The position numbers and the translations under genes were made by a program. Under the pieces are notes generated by a model. The model was not told the origin of the DNA, made no database searches, and saw only the letters and a list, made by a program, of their open reading frames with translations. From Chloroflexi bacterium UBA6077 (GTDB taxonomy: Bacteria; Chloroflexota; UBA6077), in assembly GCA_002436065.1 (NCBI GenBank), contig DIXP01000022.1, positions 58,095 through 122,094 of the forward strand: 64,000 bases of DNA, in the 5' to 3' direction. Position 1 is the stretch's first letter, and each line of letters starts with the position of its first letter. Positions 8,496-18,684 of the stretch are shown here, in pieces.

Positions 8496-9260
8496 ATGGA
8501 TAAAGAGCAGTACGAAATCCTCTACCGAGTTGAAGAGAGCCACTGGTGGTACCTGGGGATGCGGAAAATCGTGGACTCCCTGCTGAACCAGTACCTGGAT
8601 CCCGCCAGGGCGGTGCGCATCCTGGATGCGGGGTGCGGAACCGGTGGCACGATGCAGCACCTCCGCCGGTTTGGGCCGGTCTTCGGCGTCGACATGGCCG
8701 AGGACGCTCTGGATCGTTGTTGCTGTCGGGACTTCTCCTGCCTGGCTCGTGGCTCTGTCGAACAGCTTCCATTCATAGACAGCTCATTCGACCTCCTGGT
8801 CTCCTTCGATGTTATCTACCACCGCGCCGTGAGGGACGACGCTCTCGCCCTGAAGGAGTTCCACAGGGTCCTCAGCCCAGGGGGGCTGATAGTGCTGAGA
8901 GTGCCGGCCTACAACTGGCTTCGAGGAGCCCACGATGTAGCGGTCCACACCGGTCGGCGGTATTCGCGGGGGGAGTTGGGGCGCAAACTCCGTGACGCGG
9001 GATTCCAGCTTCGGAAACTCACCTACGTCAATACCCTGCTCTTCCCATTGGCGGCTATGAAGCGGTTGGTGGAGGGCACTCGCCACTTCCTTCGCCCGGA
9101 CCTCGATCTACCTCACCCACTCTTGAACCGGGCGCTGTTGGGTGTTCTCAACCTGGAGTCCTACCTGCTGCCGGCTGTCTCCTTCCCATGGGGGCTGTCG
9201 GTCGTGGCGGTGGCCGAGAAAGCCGTCAGCGATCAGCCATCAGCGGCCGGTGATCCATGA
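8496..9260 (+). CDS. Class I SAM-dependent methyltransferase
   Basis: A 254-residue protein with the Rossmann-type SAM-binding core. ILDAGCGTGGTMQHL near residue 45 is motif I, FGVDMAEDAL is the acidic loop that binds the ribose, and LLVSFDVIYH and LSPGGLIVLRVPAY follow in order. The opening YRVEESHWWYLGMRKIV is often seen in methyltransferases near glycosyltransferases. It probably methylates a sugar or lipid-linked intermediate of the surface polymer made by this operon; that is inferred from position only. Its end overlaps the start of the next gene by ATGA. Confidence 0.85.
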   Translation: MDKEQYEILYRVEESHWWYLGMRKIVDSLLNQYLDPARAVRILDAGCGTGGTMQHLRRFGPVFGVDMAEDALDRCCCRDFSCLARGSVEQLPFIDSSFDLLVSFDVIYHRAVRDDALALKEFHRVLSPGGLIVLRVPAYNWLRGAHDVAVHTGRRYSRGELGRKLRDAGFQLRKLTYVNTLLFPLAAMKRLVEGTRHFLRPDLDLPHPLLNRALLGVLNLESYLLPAVSFPWGLSVVAVAEKAVSDQPSAAGDP

Positions 9261-12200
9261 ACAGACTGAGAGCCATCATCGCGGTGGTCGCTGTCGTGCT
9301 CGTCTCTCTTCTCGCCAGTACCTTTGCTCTAGAAAGGCCGACGTCCGAGGGGATGAAACTGGAGAGAGCCCGGGAGACCATGGGCCCCGCCGGCTCTGTG
9401 TACTTGAGCGACATTCCCTGGGAATGGGCCACCACCGGATGGGTGGCTTTGGCCGACGACAACCTGCCCAAGCTCGACGTTTCCTTCGTGAACGGCGTCC
9501 TCTCCATCGACGGAAAGGGCTACGAGAAGGGTCTCGGCACCTTCCCTCTCTCGGAGGTGGCCTACGCCCTCGACGGTAGTTACAACCTCTTCCAAGCCGA
9601 GGTCGGGCTCGATGGGTCCGTCGCCCAGGAGAAGGGGAGTGTCGTCTTCAAGGTCTTTCTGGATGGGGTGGTGGCCTTCGATAGTGGCGTGCTCCGCTCG
9701 GGAATGCAGCCCAAGGCTGTGGCGCTCCCTCTCGATGGCGTCAACCGTTTGAAGCTGGTGGTCGAGGACGCCGGGGATGGCTCCGCCCTAGACTATGCCA
9801 ACTGGGCCGATGCTCGGCTCACTCCAGCCAACGGGAAAGCGGCGCCCAGCGGCTTGAGCCAGTCCCTGAGGCTTGCTAGAGAGGAGAGAAAGCGTGGCAG
9901 GGACCAGGACAGAGCGGCCCTCCAGCAGCGCTACTTGATGAGTCGGGCGGATCTTGAGAAGGCGTTCCAGGGGCATCTCCCAGGCAATGAGACGTCAGCC
10001 CTCTTCGATCAGGAACGCCGCGGCATTGTGCTGGCCAACGATAGGCTGGCCCTGACTCTCGGGTACGGCGGGAGCAGGCACGGCCTCCTGGACGTGATCA
10101 ACCTGGAGACGGGGAGGGTGGTGGCCTTCGACACGACCCCGTCTCTGACGACGGTGGACTTGAGCACCATAGCCCTGTCCAGACACACGGTCCCGATGGA
10201 GCAGGAGGGCTACAGCTTCCAGCGGGTGGATGACCCCGCTCTGGGATCCGGCATGGAGATCACGGCCGATTTCCTCTTGGCCGAGGCCGACGCGGTAGTC
10301 TCTCTCCGGTTGGCCCTTTACGATGCGACCAGCTACTTCACCTATCGTCTCGAACTGCGGGATGAGGACAGCCGGGCGGCCGTAAACATGTTCTCCTTCT
10401 TCGACCATCAGATGGGTGGTGGTTTCCAGATTGGAGATGATGCCTGGTACATCACCGACTACAGCATGATCCGTCGCGCCGAAGTAGCCGACGACTCCAT
10501 ATTCCGGCGGGAGTTGGTGGGGCTGGGGAAGCCGCTGTTGCTTTACAGTAAGTCCCTCTCGCGCGGGCTGCTGATGGCCGTCATCGACCGTGTGTCCGAT
10601 CCGGCCGTCTTCAGCTTGAAGGTAGATGAGGGACATGTATCGGGCATGCTGGGTTTCGAGCATCTGGTGCCTGAAGATGAACGGGACCGGCGCGTCCAGA
10701 CCTCTCCCAGGTTATTTGTCCAGGTGACCCCCTGTGAGAGCCTGGAGATGGCTACCGAACGGTTCCGAGATGCGATGGCGATCCTGTATCCCCATCCACC
10801 CATACCCGACTGGGTCAAGTACCAGTGGGGCAGCTGGTACGCCTTCTACATGGACTACGATGAGGAGATGATCAAGGAGCAGATCGACTACATCGCCGAG
10901 AAGCTGGCCGACCTCGGTTCATGGAGCATCCTATTGGATGCCGGCTGGTACGTTGCGGAGGGAAGAGACGGCTCCGATTGGGTGGTAGATGAGGAGAAGT
11001 TCCCAAGCGGCCTCCGGGCGCTGGTGGACTATGCCCACTCACGAGACGTCAAGGTTGTTCTCTATTTCTCAGCCCCTTACCTGGACGATCGAGACCGCGA
11101 GGGCAACTGGTTGGGTTTGCGCGGCTTCATCGAGAAGCACCCGGATTGGGTCATCCGACTCCAGGCCGACAACACCGGCGCGAGCTACGTCTACGACCTC
11201 ACCAATCCCGAGGTGATGACCCATATACGCGAGCTGATCTCGGGCTTCTTCCAGACGTACGATGTGGACGGCATCAAGATCGATGGCCTGGGCCAGGCGG
11301 AGGGTGAGCAGTTGGTGTCGGAGGAACGGGATACCTTCGGTGACGTCAACAGGATACGGATGTTCACCATGCGCATTTACCGTTTGATATACGAGGAGGC
11401 GGCGAAGGCGCAGAAGGATATCTACATCGAGAGCGGATGGGCCACGCCGAACTTTGCCAACTCCCTCGCACACACCTTCCGGTACGCCGACGAGTACCCC
11501 GCCTTCGAGCACCGCTATCCGGCGCTGGGCCTCCTGGAGCATATCGACTACGCGGGCATACAGAAGCGGATGCTGGGGCAGAGGCCCAACATGGGTATGG
11601 TGTGGGGCGGCCCTGAGTCTCAATCCATGGTCCGCACCTGGTTCCAGGCCGCGCTGGCCATGGGTGCTCAGATGACATTGAGCACCGACCTCACCCATAT
11701 CTCTTCCCGCGATCTGAGCGCGCTGCGCGCCGTACTTGCGCATTACAACGCCTTCCAGGGCGAGACCCGTTTCGTCGGGATGCCCCTGGCGGACTCCTTC
11801 GCCACCACCAGCAACGGCATCAGCTACCTCGGCGTCCTCAACCGCGAACCGGATGCCAAACGGGTCGCCCTGAAGCTCGCCGACTACGGGCTGGATGAGC
11901 AGCAGCAGTATCTACTGTTCGATGTGGCCGCGAACCGATCGTCCAGAGTGCGTGAGGGCTTCACCGCCAACCTGGAGGGCGGCAGCTTTCGGTTGTTCCT
12001 GCTGCTCAAGGACCCAGGGGTAGTGTGGACCAACAGCTCCTTCCGTGAGGAGTCCACCCCAGACTCGCTCAAGGTGTGGCTGGACGGCCCCGAATCCCTC
12101 CCCGGCGCTCTCGAGATCTACGTCCCCTCCCCCTCCAGTGTCCGCCTGGACGGCGAGGAGTTGCAGCAAGCGGCGAAGTTGAGTGCTGGTGAGGGTTACC

Positions 12201-12277
12201 TGTATTCCGCCGATACCGGCATACTCCGGTTGCGATATCGACACGATCGCCCTCATACCCTGGAAGTGAGCTACTGA
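9257..12277 (+). CDS. Secreted NPCBM-domain alpha-galactosidase-like glycoside hydrolase (GH36-type)
   Basis: A 1006-residue protein with an N-terminal signal peptide or anchor (hydrophobic residues 7-25). Next comes an NPCBM-type carbohydrate-binding domain at about 45-190 (LSDIPWEWATTGW, then DGKGYEKGLGTFP). A long beta-rich domain precedes a TIM-barrel hydrolase domain from about residue 510. The barrel carries WSILLDAGWY and DGIKIDGLG; D676 sits where the GH27/36 nucleophile is expected. A C-terminal beta domain ends the chain. It likely trims alpha-linked galactosyl or related sugars outside the cell, perhaps the polymer made by neighbouring genes. It overlaps both neighbours by 4 and 1 bp. 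The family is clear; the exact linkage is not. Confidence 0.82.
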   Translation: MNRLRAIIAVVAVVLVSLLASTFALERPTSEGMKLERARETMGPAGSVYLSDIPWEWATTGWVALADDNLPKLDVSFVNGVLSIDGKGYEKGLGTFPLSEVAYALDGSYNLFQAEVGLDGSVAQEKGSVVFKVFLDGVVAFDSGVLRSGMQPKAVALPLDGVNRLKLVVEDAGDGSALDYANWADARLTPANGKAAPSGLSQSLRLAREERKRGRDQDRAALQQRYLMSRADLEKAFQGHLPGNETSALFDQERRGIVLANDRLALTLGYGGSRHGLLDVINLETGRVVAFDTTPSLTTVDLSTIALSRHTVPMEQEGYSFQRVDDPALGSGMEITADFLLAEADAVVSLRLALYDATSYFTYRLELRDEDSRAAVNMFSFFDHQMGGGFQIGDDAWYITDYSMIRRAEVADDSIFRRELVGLGKPLLLYSKSLSRGLLMAVIDRVSDPAVFSLKVDEGHVSGMLGFEHLVPEDERDRRVQTSPRLFVQVTPCESLEMATERFRDAMAILYPHPPIPDWVKYQWGSWYAFYMDYDEEMIKEQIDYIAEKLADLGSWSILLDAGWYVAEGRDGSDWVVDEEKFPSGLRALVDYAHSRDVKVVLYFSAPYLDDRDREGNWLGLRGFIEKHPDWVIRLQADNTGASYVYDLTNPEVMTHIRELISGFFQTYDVDGIKIDGLGQAEGEQLVSEERDTFGDVNRIRMFTMRIYRLIYEEAAKAQKDIYIESGWATPNFANSLAHTFRYADEYPAFEHRYPALGLLEHIDYAGIQKRMLGQRPNMGMVWGGPESQSMVRTWFQAALAMGAQMTLSTDLTHISSRDLSALRAVLAHYNAFQGETRFVGMPLADSFATTSNGISYLGVLNREPDAKRVALKLADYGLDEQQQYLLFDVAANRSSRVREGFTANLEGGSFRLFLLLKDPGVVWTNSSFREESTPDSLKVWLDGPESLPGALEIYVPSPSSVRLDGEELQQAAKLSAGEGYLYSADTGILRLRYRHDRPHTLEVSY

Positions 12278-15200
12278 TGGCTCAGCACCCGTCACTCATT
12301 ACTCGTATTCCCTGGAGACTGCTCATCTCTGCCTTCTGGACCGTGGTGGCCATCGGCTTCATGCTGGCGTGCGTCCTAATCCTGTTCTGGAATGGCCTGG
12401 ATGGGGGACTGGTCTACTCCCGCGCCGATACCGTCACCTACTACTTCCCAATAGCCAACCGATTGGCCGACGTGCTGCGTGAAGGCCACCTGCTGCTCTG
12501 GACCCGAACGATCTTTGGAGGCTTCCCTCTTTTTGCTGATGGCGAGGCGGGGATGCTGTATCCTCCCAACCTGATCGCCTACCTGCTCCTTCCGGAGGAA
12601 AGCGCGATCCTCTGGCTGAGGGTGGCCCGCTTCTTCATGGCGGCGCTGTTCACATACTGCTATCTGGTATCCCTGCGCCTCAGTCGCTTCGCCGCCGTAG
12701 CCGGTGCCCTCACCTACGCATTCGGCAGCTTCACCGTGACCCAGATGCACCACACCAACGTGGGCAACACCGCCATCTGGCTCCCTCTGACCCTCTGCAT
12801 GGTGGAGTTGGCGTTGCGGAGCGTCAGGAGGATGAGATGGGTCTACGCCACATTCGCCGGTGTCTCGGTGGGTATACAGGCCCTCGGTCTCCACATCCAG
12901 CCGCTGCTGATGAGCGGCCTCTTCCTGGCCGTCTACCTGCCCTTCCGGGTGTTGCTCTGCCCGATTGCCTGGCCGGTGAAAGGGAAAACGGGGGCGACAC
13001 GACCTTCCCGACTCAAGCTGCGATTGGCAACTGCGCTGGGCGCCCTCGTTTCCCTCCCCGGAAGAGCGTTGGCCCCCTACACTGAGAGGCTCCGGCAGGG
13101 TTTCGTCGCGTGGAACTCGCGACCGTGGGAATGGCCGGGGGGGGACTGGCCCTTCGCGCATCGAGCCAGAGACGGCGAATCTCTGGACTCGTTGTCGCCA
13201 CCCGGTCCAAGGATGTTGGAAGGAGCCAGGAAGACTGGATCGCGCAAGCTGGTGGACCGGTGGATCGTCCAAGGGAGACAGTGGGTGTGGCGTCTCGCCT
13301 TCCACCTAAGGGATGATCTACCGCACCTCCTGGTGTGGGCTCGCCGCTGGGGTGCGGGCTTCCTGGTTAAGGGCTTCCACCGAACCGTTCTGGCCCTGCT
13401 TCTTGTGGGGATGATACCGGCCATCGCCTTCGGCCTGTCGGCCGTACAGGTGATTCCGCTGGTGGAGCTTGGGATGTTCTCCTTCCGCGGCGCGGGGGTG
13501 AACATCCAGTTCGCAACGACCTACTCGCTGCCGATGCATAACCTGGTTAACCTGCTGTTTCCCTACTTCTTCCGCTACACCAATCGCTTCTACTGGTCGC
13601 TTTGGTCGGAGTGGGAGACGACGCTCTATGTGGGTATTGTTGGGTTAGCGCTGGCTGGTGTGGCCCTCATCTTCGTGCGGAACCGGATGGTGCTGTTCTT
13701 TGGGGCGGCAACCGTGGCAAGTACTCTGCTGGCCATGGGGAGCTACTCCCCATACCCCCTGTACGACATGCTCTGGTCGCTGCCGGGCTTCTCCTCACTT
13801 AGGGTTCCGGGGCGATTCAGCATGCTTGTCACCTTCTGCCTCGCCGTCCTGGCGGCCTACGGGCTGGACTGGCTGTGCCGCACCCTTCGGTCGGTGAGGG
13901 CAGACTTGCCCGCGAGCAGGTGGAAGCGCCTCTCCAGATCCATGAGCGTCAACGGGTTCGGGCTCTACCTGCTTGCCCTGTTGGTGGCGATGGCCTTGGT
14001 AGTCTGGTGGATGATGGGGCTGCGGCTGTGGATCGAGAAGGAGCCCTGGGCCGTCAAGCAGTGGATAGAGCAGGGCTACCTCGCTCTCCGAAGCGCTAGG
14101 CCCTGGCTCACCTCGGACATGGTGCTGTCATTCCTCAACTATACGCTGGATCCCACCAACGAGAAGACCGCCATATCGTTGGCCCTCATGCTGGGTACCT
14201 TCCTGTTGCTGTTCTGCTGGTTCGCCTACCGCCGCCTCTGGAGGGTCTGGGCCTCCCTGGTGGTCGTGCTGGTGGCCGTGGACCTGCTTCTCTTCTCCCT
14301 CGACTTCCACCCCTCGGTGCCCATGAGTCAACTGGCGAATCCCGACGCCACGGCCCAGTGGCTCATGGCCCAGAACAGCGACGGCTTGACGCGGATCTAC
14401 ACTTCCAGGGACGTGCGGAAGACCGAGGCCAACAAGCTGTTGCCCTTCCAGGTAGCCGACATCACCGGCTACAGCTCCCTGCAGACCACGCGGCACCTGA
14501 ACTACATGTCGGTGCTCAACGAGTACGACAAGCCGCTGCTGGATCTGGCCAACATCCGCTTCGTGATAGTGCCCAAGCGGTTGACTGCCCTGCCATCCTT
14601 CGAGTACACCTCCTACCATCCCCAGAAGCCACTGGCCGACGGGCCGCGCTCCAACCGCGGAGCCCATGTGACCTTCTACCTCAACCCTCCCCGAAAAGCC
14701 GATGAGGTTAACTTCATCGCCAATCTACGCGACGCCGTGGATATCCCACAGGGGGCGGAGGTAGCCGACATCGTGGTCACGGACACCCAGGGTGAGCGGG
14801 TCACCCTGAAGGTGAGGGCTGGGATAGACACGGGTGAGTGGGCCTGGGACAGGCCGGACGTCACCCCCCTGATGGGCCATAAGAAGGCGCGCGTGGCCGA
14901 TAAGCAGTGGGTAACCGATAAGGAGGGCAGGAGATACGAAGCCAATCTCTACCACGGGGAGTTGAAGCTGGACAAGACGAGGACCGTGGCCAGTGTGGAG
15001 TACCACTACAACTATCCCAGGGGGGCCGGGCGGCTTTATGGGATGATGCTGTGGGAGAACCCCAACACCGCGCACCAGATCGTGGGTAGGGACAGGTTCG
15101 TACCTCGCTATGAGGACGACGAGGTGCAGATCCTGGAGAACCCCTCCAGGTTGCCCAGGGCCTTCCTGGTACCGACTGCTCGGATCGTGAACCGATACGA

Positions 15201-15702
15201 CATGATGGATACCATGGCCAACGGGGATTTCGATCCCGAGAAGGTGGTCCTCCTCGAGACAGCCGACCCCACGAGGCGGAACCCTTTGCCGGACGCCGGC
15301 ATTGTCGAGCGGAAGAGGGTTGAGGACTGGTTGAGTGGCAATTCCGACCAGCGGCCGGGCAGTGCGGAGATCATCAGCTACGACTCGACCGAGGTTGAGA
15401 TCAGGACCAAGAGCACTCGTAATGCTGTGCTGTTCATGTCTGACAGCCACTACCCAGGGTGGAAGGCGCAGGTTGATGGGCAGGAAGAGCAGGTGTACAG
15501 GGCCAACTACCTCTTCCGAGCCGTTCTGGTGCCGGCCGGCGAACACCGGGTCCGCTTCGTCTTCGAGCCTGAGAGCTTTGCCATAGGCGCCGACATCTCG
15601 CGCTTCACCCTGTCCACACTACTCATCTTCTGGGGCGTCATGCTCGTCGGCGTACCGCTGTCCGTCTGGACATGGCGCCGCCGGCAAGAGGCTTTGAGGT
15701 GA
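12277..15702 (+). CDS. YfhO-family large membrane protein
   Basis: An 1141-residue integral membrane protein with many predicted helices in the first ~650 residues and a soluble C-terminal region, ending in another helix near residue 1115. Early motifs (YYFPIANRLADVLREGHLLLW, FGGFPLFADGEAGMLYPPN) and the late DSHYPGWKAQVDG / VPAGEHRVRFVFEP block are typical of YfhO. That family is linked to lipid-linked sugar transfer and lipoteichoic acid glycosylation in Firmicutes. It starts one base inside the previous stop (TGATG). A poorly hydrophobic insert of about 100 residues (around 230-345) interrupts the helices. The sugar transferred here is unknown. Confidence 0.82.
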   Translation: MAQHPSLITRIPWRLLISAFWTVVAIGFMLACVLILFWNGLDGGLVYSRADTVTYYFPIANRLADVLREGHLLLWTRTIFGGFPLFADGEAGMLYPPNLIAYLLLPEESAILWLRVARFFMAALFTYCYLVSLRLSRFAAVAGALTYAFGSFTVTQMHHTNVGNTAIWLPLTLCMVELALRSVRRMRWVYATFAGVSVGIQALGLHIQPLLMSGLFLAVYLPFRVLLCPIAWPVKGKTGATRPSRLKLRLATALGALVSLPGRALAPYTERLRQGFVAWNSRPWEWPGGDWPFAHRARDGESLDSLSPPGPRMLEGARKTGSRKLVDRWIVQGRQWVWRLAFHLRDDLPHLLVWARRWGAGFLVKGFHRTVLALLLVGMIPAIAFGLSAVQVIPLVELGMFSFRGAGVNIQFATTYSLPMHNLVNLLFPYFFRYTNRFYWSLWSEWETTLYVGIVGLALAGVALIFVRNRMVLFFGAATVASTLLAMGSYSPYPLYDMLWSLPGFSSLRVPGRFSMLVTFCLAVLAAYGLDWLCRTLRSVRADLPASRWKRLSRSMSVNGFGLYLLALLVAMALVVWWMMGLRLWIEKEPWAVKQWIEQGYLALRSARPWLTSDMVLSFLNYTLDPTNEKTAISLALMLGTFLLLFCWFAYRRLWRVWASLVVVLVAVDLLLFSLDFHPSVPMSQLANPDATAQWLMAQNSDGLTRIYTSRDVRKTEANKLLPFQVADITGYSSLQTTRHLNYMSVLNEYDKPLLDLANIRFVIVPKRLTALPSFEYTSYHPQKPLADGPRSNRGAHVTFYLNPPRKADEVNFIANLRDAVDIPQGAEVADIVVTDTQGERVTLKVRAGIDTGEWAWDRPDVTPLMGHKKARVADKQWVTDKEGRRYEANLYHGELKLDKTRTVASVEYHYNYPRGAGRLYGMMLWENPNTAHQIVGRDRFVPRYEDDEVQILENPSRLPRAFLVPTARIVNRYDMMDTMANGDFDPEKVVLLETADPTRRNPLPDAGIVERKRVEDWLSGNSDQRPGSAEIISYDSTEVEIRTKSTRNAVLFMSDSHYPGWKAQVDGQEEQVYRANYLFRAVLVPAGEHRVRFVFEPESFAIGADISRFTLSTLLIFWGVMLVGVPLSVWTWRRRQEALR

Positions 15703-17741
15703 ATCATCAATTGACCATTAAGACACGTACTCTACTCCTTCTAGCTCTGACTCTTCTCTCGATCTTGCTCTCCTCCTGCGCCGGCAAACCTTCGCCCTAC
15801 ACGGTGATGGGACCCTATCTGAAGGCGTGGGAGGAGCAGCGATACGGCGACATGTACGACCTCCTCTCCAGCCAGGCCCAGGCGGGGATCTTGCGTGAGC
15901 GCTTCGTACAGCGCTACACGGCCATCAGCGAGGGAAGCACCATACTTTCAGTGAAGACCGCTTTCACGGTGGATGAACAGCTGGCCAAGGCGGAGACGGC
16001 TACCGTCCTGCCCTTCAACGTCGTGATGGCTACCACCAGGGTGGGGGAGATACGGGAGGACAACCAGTTGCCGGTGGTTTACGAGGGGGAGCAGTGGAGG
16101 GTGAACTGGAGTCCCTCCCTGATCTTCAGGGATCTCACCGGTGACAATCGGGTCCTCTTCGAGCCCGAGGAGCCGTTGCGAGGCTCCATCTTCGATCGAA
16201 AGGGGCGCCCCCTCGCTACCAAGGGAAAGGTGGTGTCCGTGGGCGTGGTGCCAGGGCAGATCGAGGACGAGGCGAAGCTGCTGGCAGCCCTGGAGGAGCA
16301 GTTGAAGATCACCCCCGCGGGGGCGAAGCGGGCCTACCAGGATGCCCAGCCCGACTGGTTCGTTCCCCTGGTCGATCTGGCGACAACGGAGGCAGCGGTC
16401 CTGCGTCCGAAACTGGAGCCGATTCCGGGGATCCTCCTGCGAGAGAAGGCTGCCAGGGTCTACCCCGCGGGGATGACGGCCTGCCATGTGGTGGGGTACC
16501 TCAGCCCTATTACGGCCGAGGAGCTGAAGACCCTGGGCCCGAAGGGCTATGGGGAGGAGGACCTGATCGGTCGGGCGGGCATCGAGGGGTGGGGCGAGGA
16601 GGTGCTGGCCGGCGAGCGGGGCGGGAAGCTGAGCGTGGTCGATCCCCAGGGCGATCCGGTGAAGGTGATCGCCCACAAGCCCGCGAGGGACGGGAAGGAC
16701 ATCCACCTGACCCTGGATCTGGATCTCCAGAAGCTGGCAGAGGATGCCCTGGAGGCGCAGGGTGGGAGCGTGGTGATGCTGGACATCCAGACCAACGGTA
16801 TCCTGGCGCTGGCCAGCTACCCTCGCTTCGACCCCAATAAGTTCGTCACCGGCTTCTCCAGCGCCGAGTGGAAGGCTCTGAACGAGGATAAACTCCACCC
16901 ATTCCAGAATCGCCCCGTCGCGAGCGCCTACCCCATAGGGTCCGTCTTCAAGGTGGTTACCATGGCCGCCGGACTTGAGAAGGGCGGCTTCACCCCGAGC
17001 AGCTCCTTCGACTGCAACGGTCGCTGGGAGGTGCCGGGCAGTGGCAGGATCATGGGGGATTGGGTGCCGCAGGGGCACGGCCACCTGGATCTGTTCCAGG
17101 GGCTGGTGCAGTCCTGCAACATAGTGTTCTACGAGCTGGGCAAGAAGCTGGATTCCCTCGATCGGGGCATCCTGCCCAGCTTTGCCCGAGGCTTCGGCTT
17201 CGGCCAGGTCACGGGGCTGGTGGGGCTGGATGAGGTGGGTGGGTTGGTGCCCGACCCGGCCTGGAAGCAGGCTAACCAGAGCGACAGCTGGTATCTCGGG
17301 GACAGTGCCAACCTGGCCATCGGCCAGGGCTTCTTCCTCGCGACGCCGCTCCAGGTGGCCAACGCCTACGCCGCGATCGCTCGCGGTGGCGCGCTCCAAA
17401 CGGCTGTTCTTGTGGCCAAGCAGGGTGACCAGAGTTTTCAGGCCCAGTCGAAGGGGAATCTGCCCCTCTCCGCGACCAATCTGGATGTGATCCGGCAGGC
17501 GATGCACGGCGTGGTCTCGGACCCGAATGGGACGGCGGTTTACGCCTTCCGCGGCTCCAACCTCTCGCTGGCGGCCAAGACCGGCTCGGCCGAGGCGGGA
17601 GGACCGGACTCCCACGCCTGGTTCGCCGCCTATGCCCCCTACGAGCATCCCGAGATCGCACTGGTGGTGATGGTGGAGGAGAAGGGCCACGGTGCCGAGG
17701 TAGCTGCCCCCGTGGCCCGGAAGATCCTGGATAAGAGGTAG
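15699..17741 (+). CDS. Lipoprotein penicillin-binding protein (MecA-type N domain, class B transpeptidase)
   Basis: A 680-residue peptidoglycan DD-transpeptidase. It starts with a signal and lipobox (LLSSC) and continues with an NTF2-like MecA_N-type domain (about 35-135). A PBP dimerisation region follows (PLRGSIFDRKGRPLA, LIGRAGIEGWGEEVLAG), then the transpeptidase domain. The active-site triads are intact: S415-V-F-K418, S472-C-N and K627-T-G. I choose the GTG at 15699, which overlaps the previous stop (GTGA) and has AGAGG upstream. The ATG at 15672 lies deep in the YfhO gene and would push the signal peptide inward. It closes the surface operon. MecA-like domains also occur in beta-lactam-insensitive PBPs, but resistance cannot be inferred. 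Confidence 0.9.
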   Translation: MNHQLTIKTRTLLLLALTLLSILLSSCAGKPSPYTVMGPYLKAWEEQRYGDMYDLLSSQAQAGILRERFVQRYTAISEGSTILSVKTAFTVDEQLAKAETATVLPFNVVMATTRVGEIREDNQLPVVYEGEQWRVNWSPSLIFRDLTGDNRVLFEPEEPLRGSIFDRKGRPLATKGKVVSVGVVPGQIEDEAKLLAALEEQLKITPAGAKRAYQDAQPDWFVPLVDLATTEAAVLRPKLEPIPGILLREKAARVYPAGMTACHVVGYLSPITAEELKTLGPKGYGEEDLIGRAGIEGWGEEVLAGERGGKLSVVDPQGDPVKVIAHKPARDGKDIHLTLDLDLQKLAEDALEAQGGSVVMLDIQTNGILALASYPRFDPNKFVTGFSSAEWKALNEDKLHPFQNRPVASAYPIGSVFKVVTMAAGLEKGGFTPSSSFDCNGRWEVPGSGRIMGDWVPQGHGHLDLFQGLVQSCNIVFYELGKKLDSLDRGILPSFARGFGFGQVTGLVGLDEVGGLVPDPAWKQANQSDSWYLGDSANLAIGQGFFLATPLQVANAYAAIARGGALQTAVLVAKQGDQSFQAQSKGNLPLSATNLDVIRQAMHGVVSDPNGTAVYAFRGSNLSLAAKTGSAEAGGPDSHAWFAAYAPYEHPEIALVVMVEEKGHGAEVAAPVARKILDKR

Positions 17742-17747
17742 CTCCTT

Positions 17748-18431
17748 CTACTTGCGGTAGCGGTTGTTGTAGAGGGCTGGGTCATGGAGTGCGCGACGGT
17801 TGGGGCAGGATGGGCGCGGGCACAGCATGCAGTTCTCGTAGCTCTCGGTGCCTGAAAAGTAGATGCCCGATGTCGTCTTGGTCGGCAGCATCAGCATGCT
17901 CTCTGTGAGGCGCACCCCCACCGTGAACTCCGTGTCGCCCAACAGTCGGAAGAGCGGTTGCTGCTCCTCAATAGGCCAGTCTGGCAAGGAGCCAGGGCCC
18001 ATACGGTACACCTCTCCTGGCTGATATCTCTCCTGTAGGTAGTCCACGAAGGCATTTCTGGCGTTGCGTATAGCCATTTGGCAGATGTTGTCGGCCCAGA
18101 AGCGCTCGAGCAGGTCGCTATAGCCCTGTGTCCATCGATCCAACTCCAGACCGCAAGTGGCGACGTACGGGAAGACCCGGTTGGTGTTCTGGAGGTTGAC
18201 CACCATCACCCGACTGTTGAACCTGACCCCATCCACCACCACATAGTCATCGCCGCGCTCGTCGATGAAGGCCACCCCACCCAGCGCTTTGGGCCTGCCT
18301 ATCGACTCTGCTTCGCGCACGAGCTTCCGCAGTTCATCTGCCCTCGTGGAGTCTTCGGCTATGCGCAGCCGCTTGAGCAGCTCCCCCATCGGCAGTTGCG
18401 ACGGGACGTTGTCAATTATCACAGCTTGCAC
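17748..18431 (-). CDS. Vitamin B12-dependent methionine synthase activation domain-like protein
   Basis: About 227 residues. The stretch around MGPGSLPDWPIEEQQPLFRLLG, GVRLTESMLMLPTKTTSGIYF and a C-terminal CMLCPRPSCPNRR resembles stand-alone proteins related to the MetH activation domain, which reactivate oxidised cobalamin using SAM. The C-terminal cysteines could bind a metal or Fe-S cluster. I choose the GTG at 18431 because AGGGAGA lies just upstream. An extension to 18602 would add a low-complexity basic leader with little support. It converges on the penicillin-binding protein with a 6-bp gap. Cobalamin adenosyltransferase and a B12 mutase lie nearby, which fits a B12-related role. Confidence 0.65.
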   Translation of the reverse strand: MQAVIIDNVPSQLPMGELLKRLRIAEDSTRADELRKLVREAESIGRPKALGGVAFIDERGDDYVVVDGVRFNSRVMVVNLQNTNRVFPYVATCGLELDRWTQGYSDLLERFWADNICQMAIRNARNAFVDYLQERYQPGEVYRMGPGSLPDWPIEEQQPLFRLLGDTEFTVGVRLTESMLMLPTKTTSGIYFSGTESYENCMLCPRPSCPNRRALHDPALYNNRYRK

Positions 18432-18684
18432 GGTCGTCTCCCTGATGCTGATTTTGTGAGCCGGCTTGGGGGTTGAGGAGACTATTCGACGATCGAGAGC
18501 CCGCCGCCTCCCCTGTATTCTACTACTACTGTTCACAGGCCAGCCACCAACTCTGGAGGGTGCCCGACCCCATATTTGCCTCATAGGCATTGTAGATGGC
18601 ACAATCTATCTCAGCAAGCCATCATCTCGTAGAGTAGGGTATTGAGCTGGAAGCCTTCGGACTGTTCGGGTTAGTACAACGCAT

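Noticed and set aside
15948..17690. 580-codon open frame on the minus strand
   Set aside because: It lies entirely antisense to the penicillin-binding protein, which has intact catalytic motifs. Long antisense frames are common in GC-rich genes; no recognisable motif was seen.
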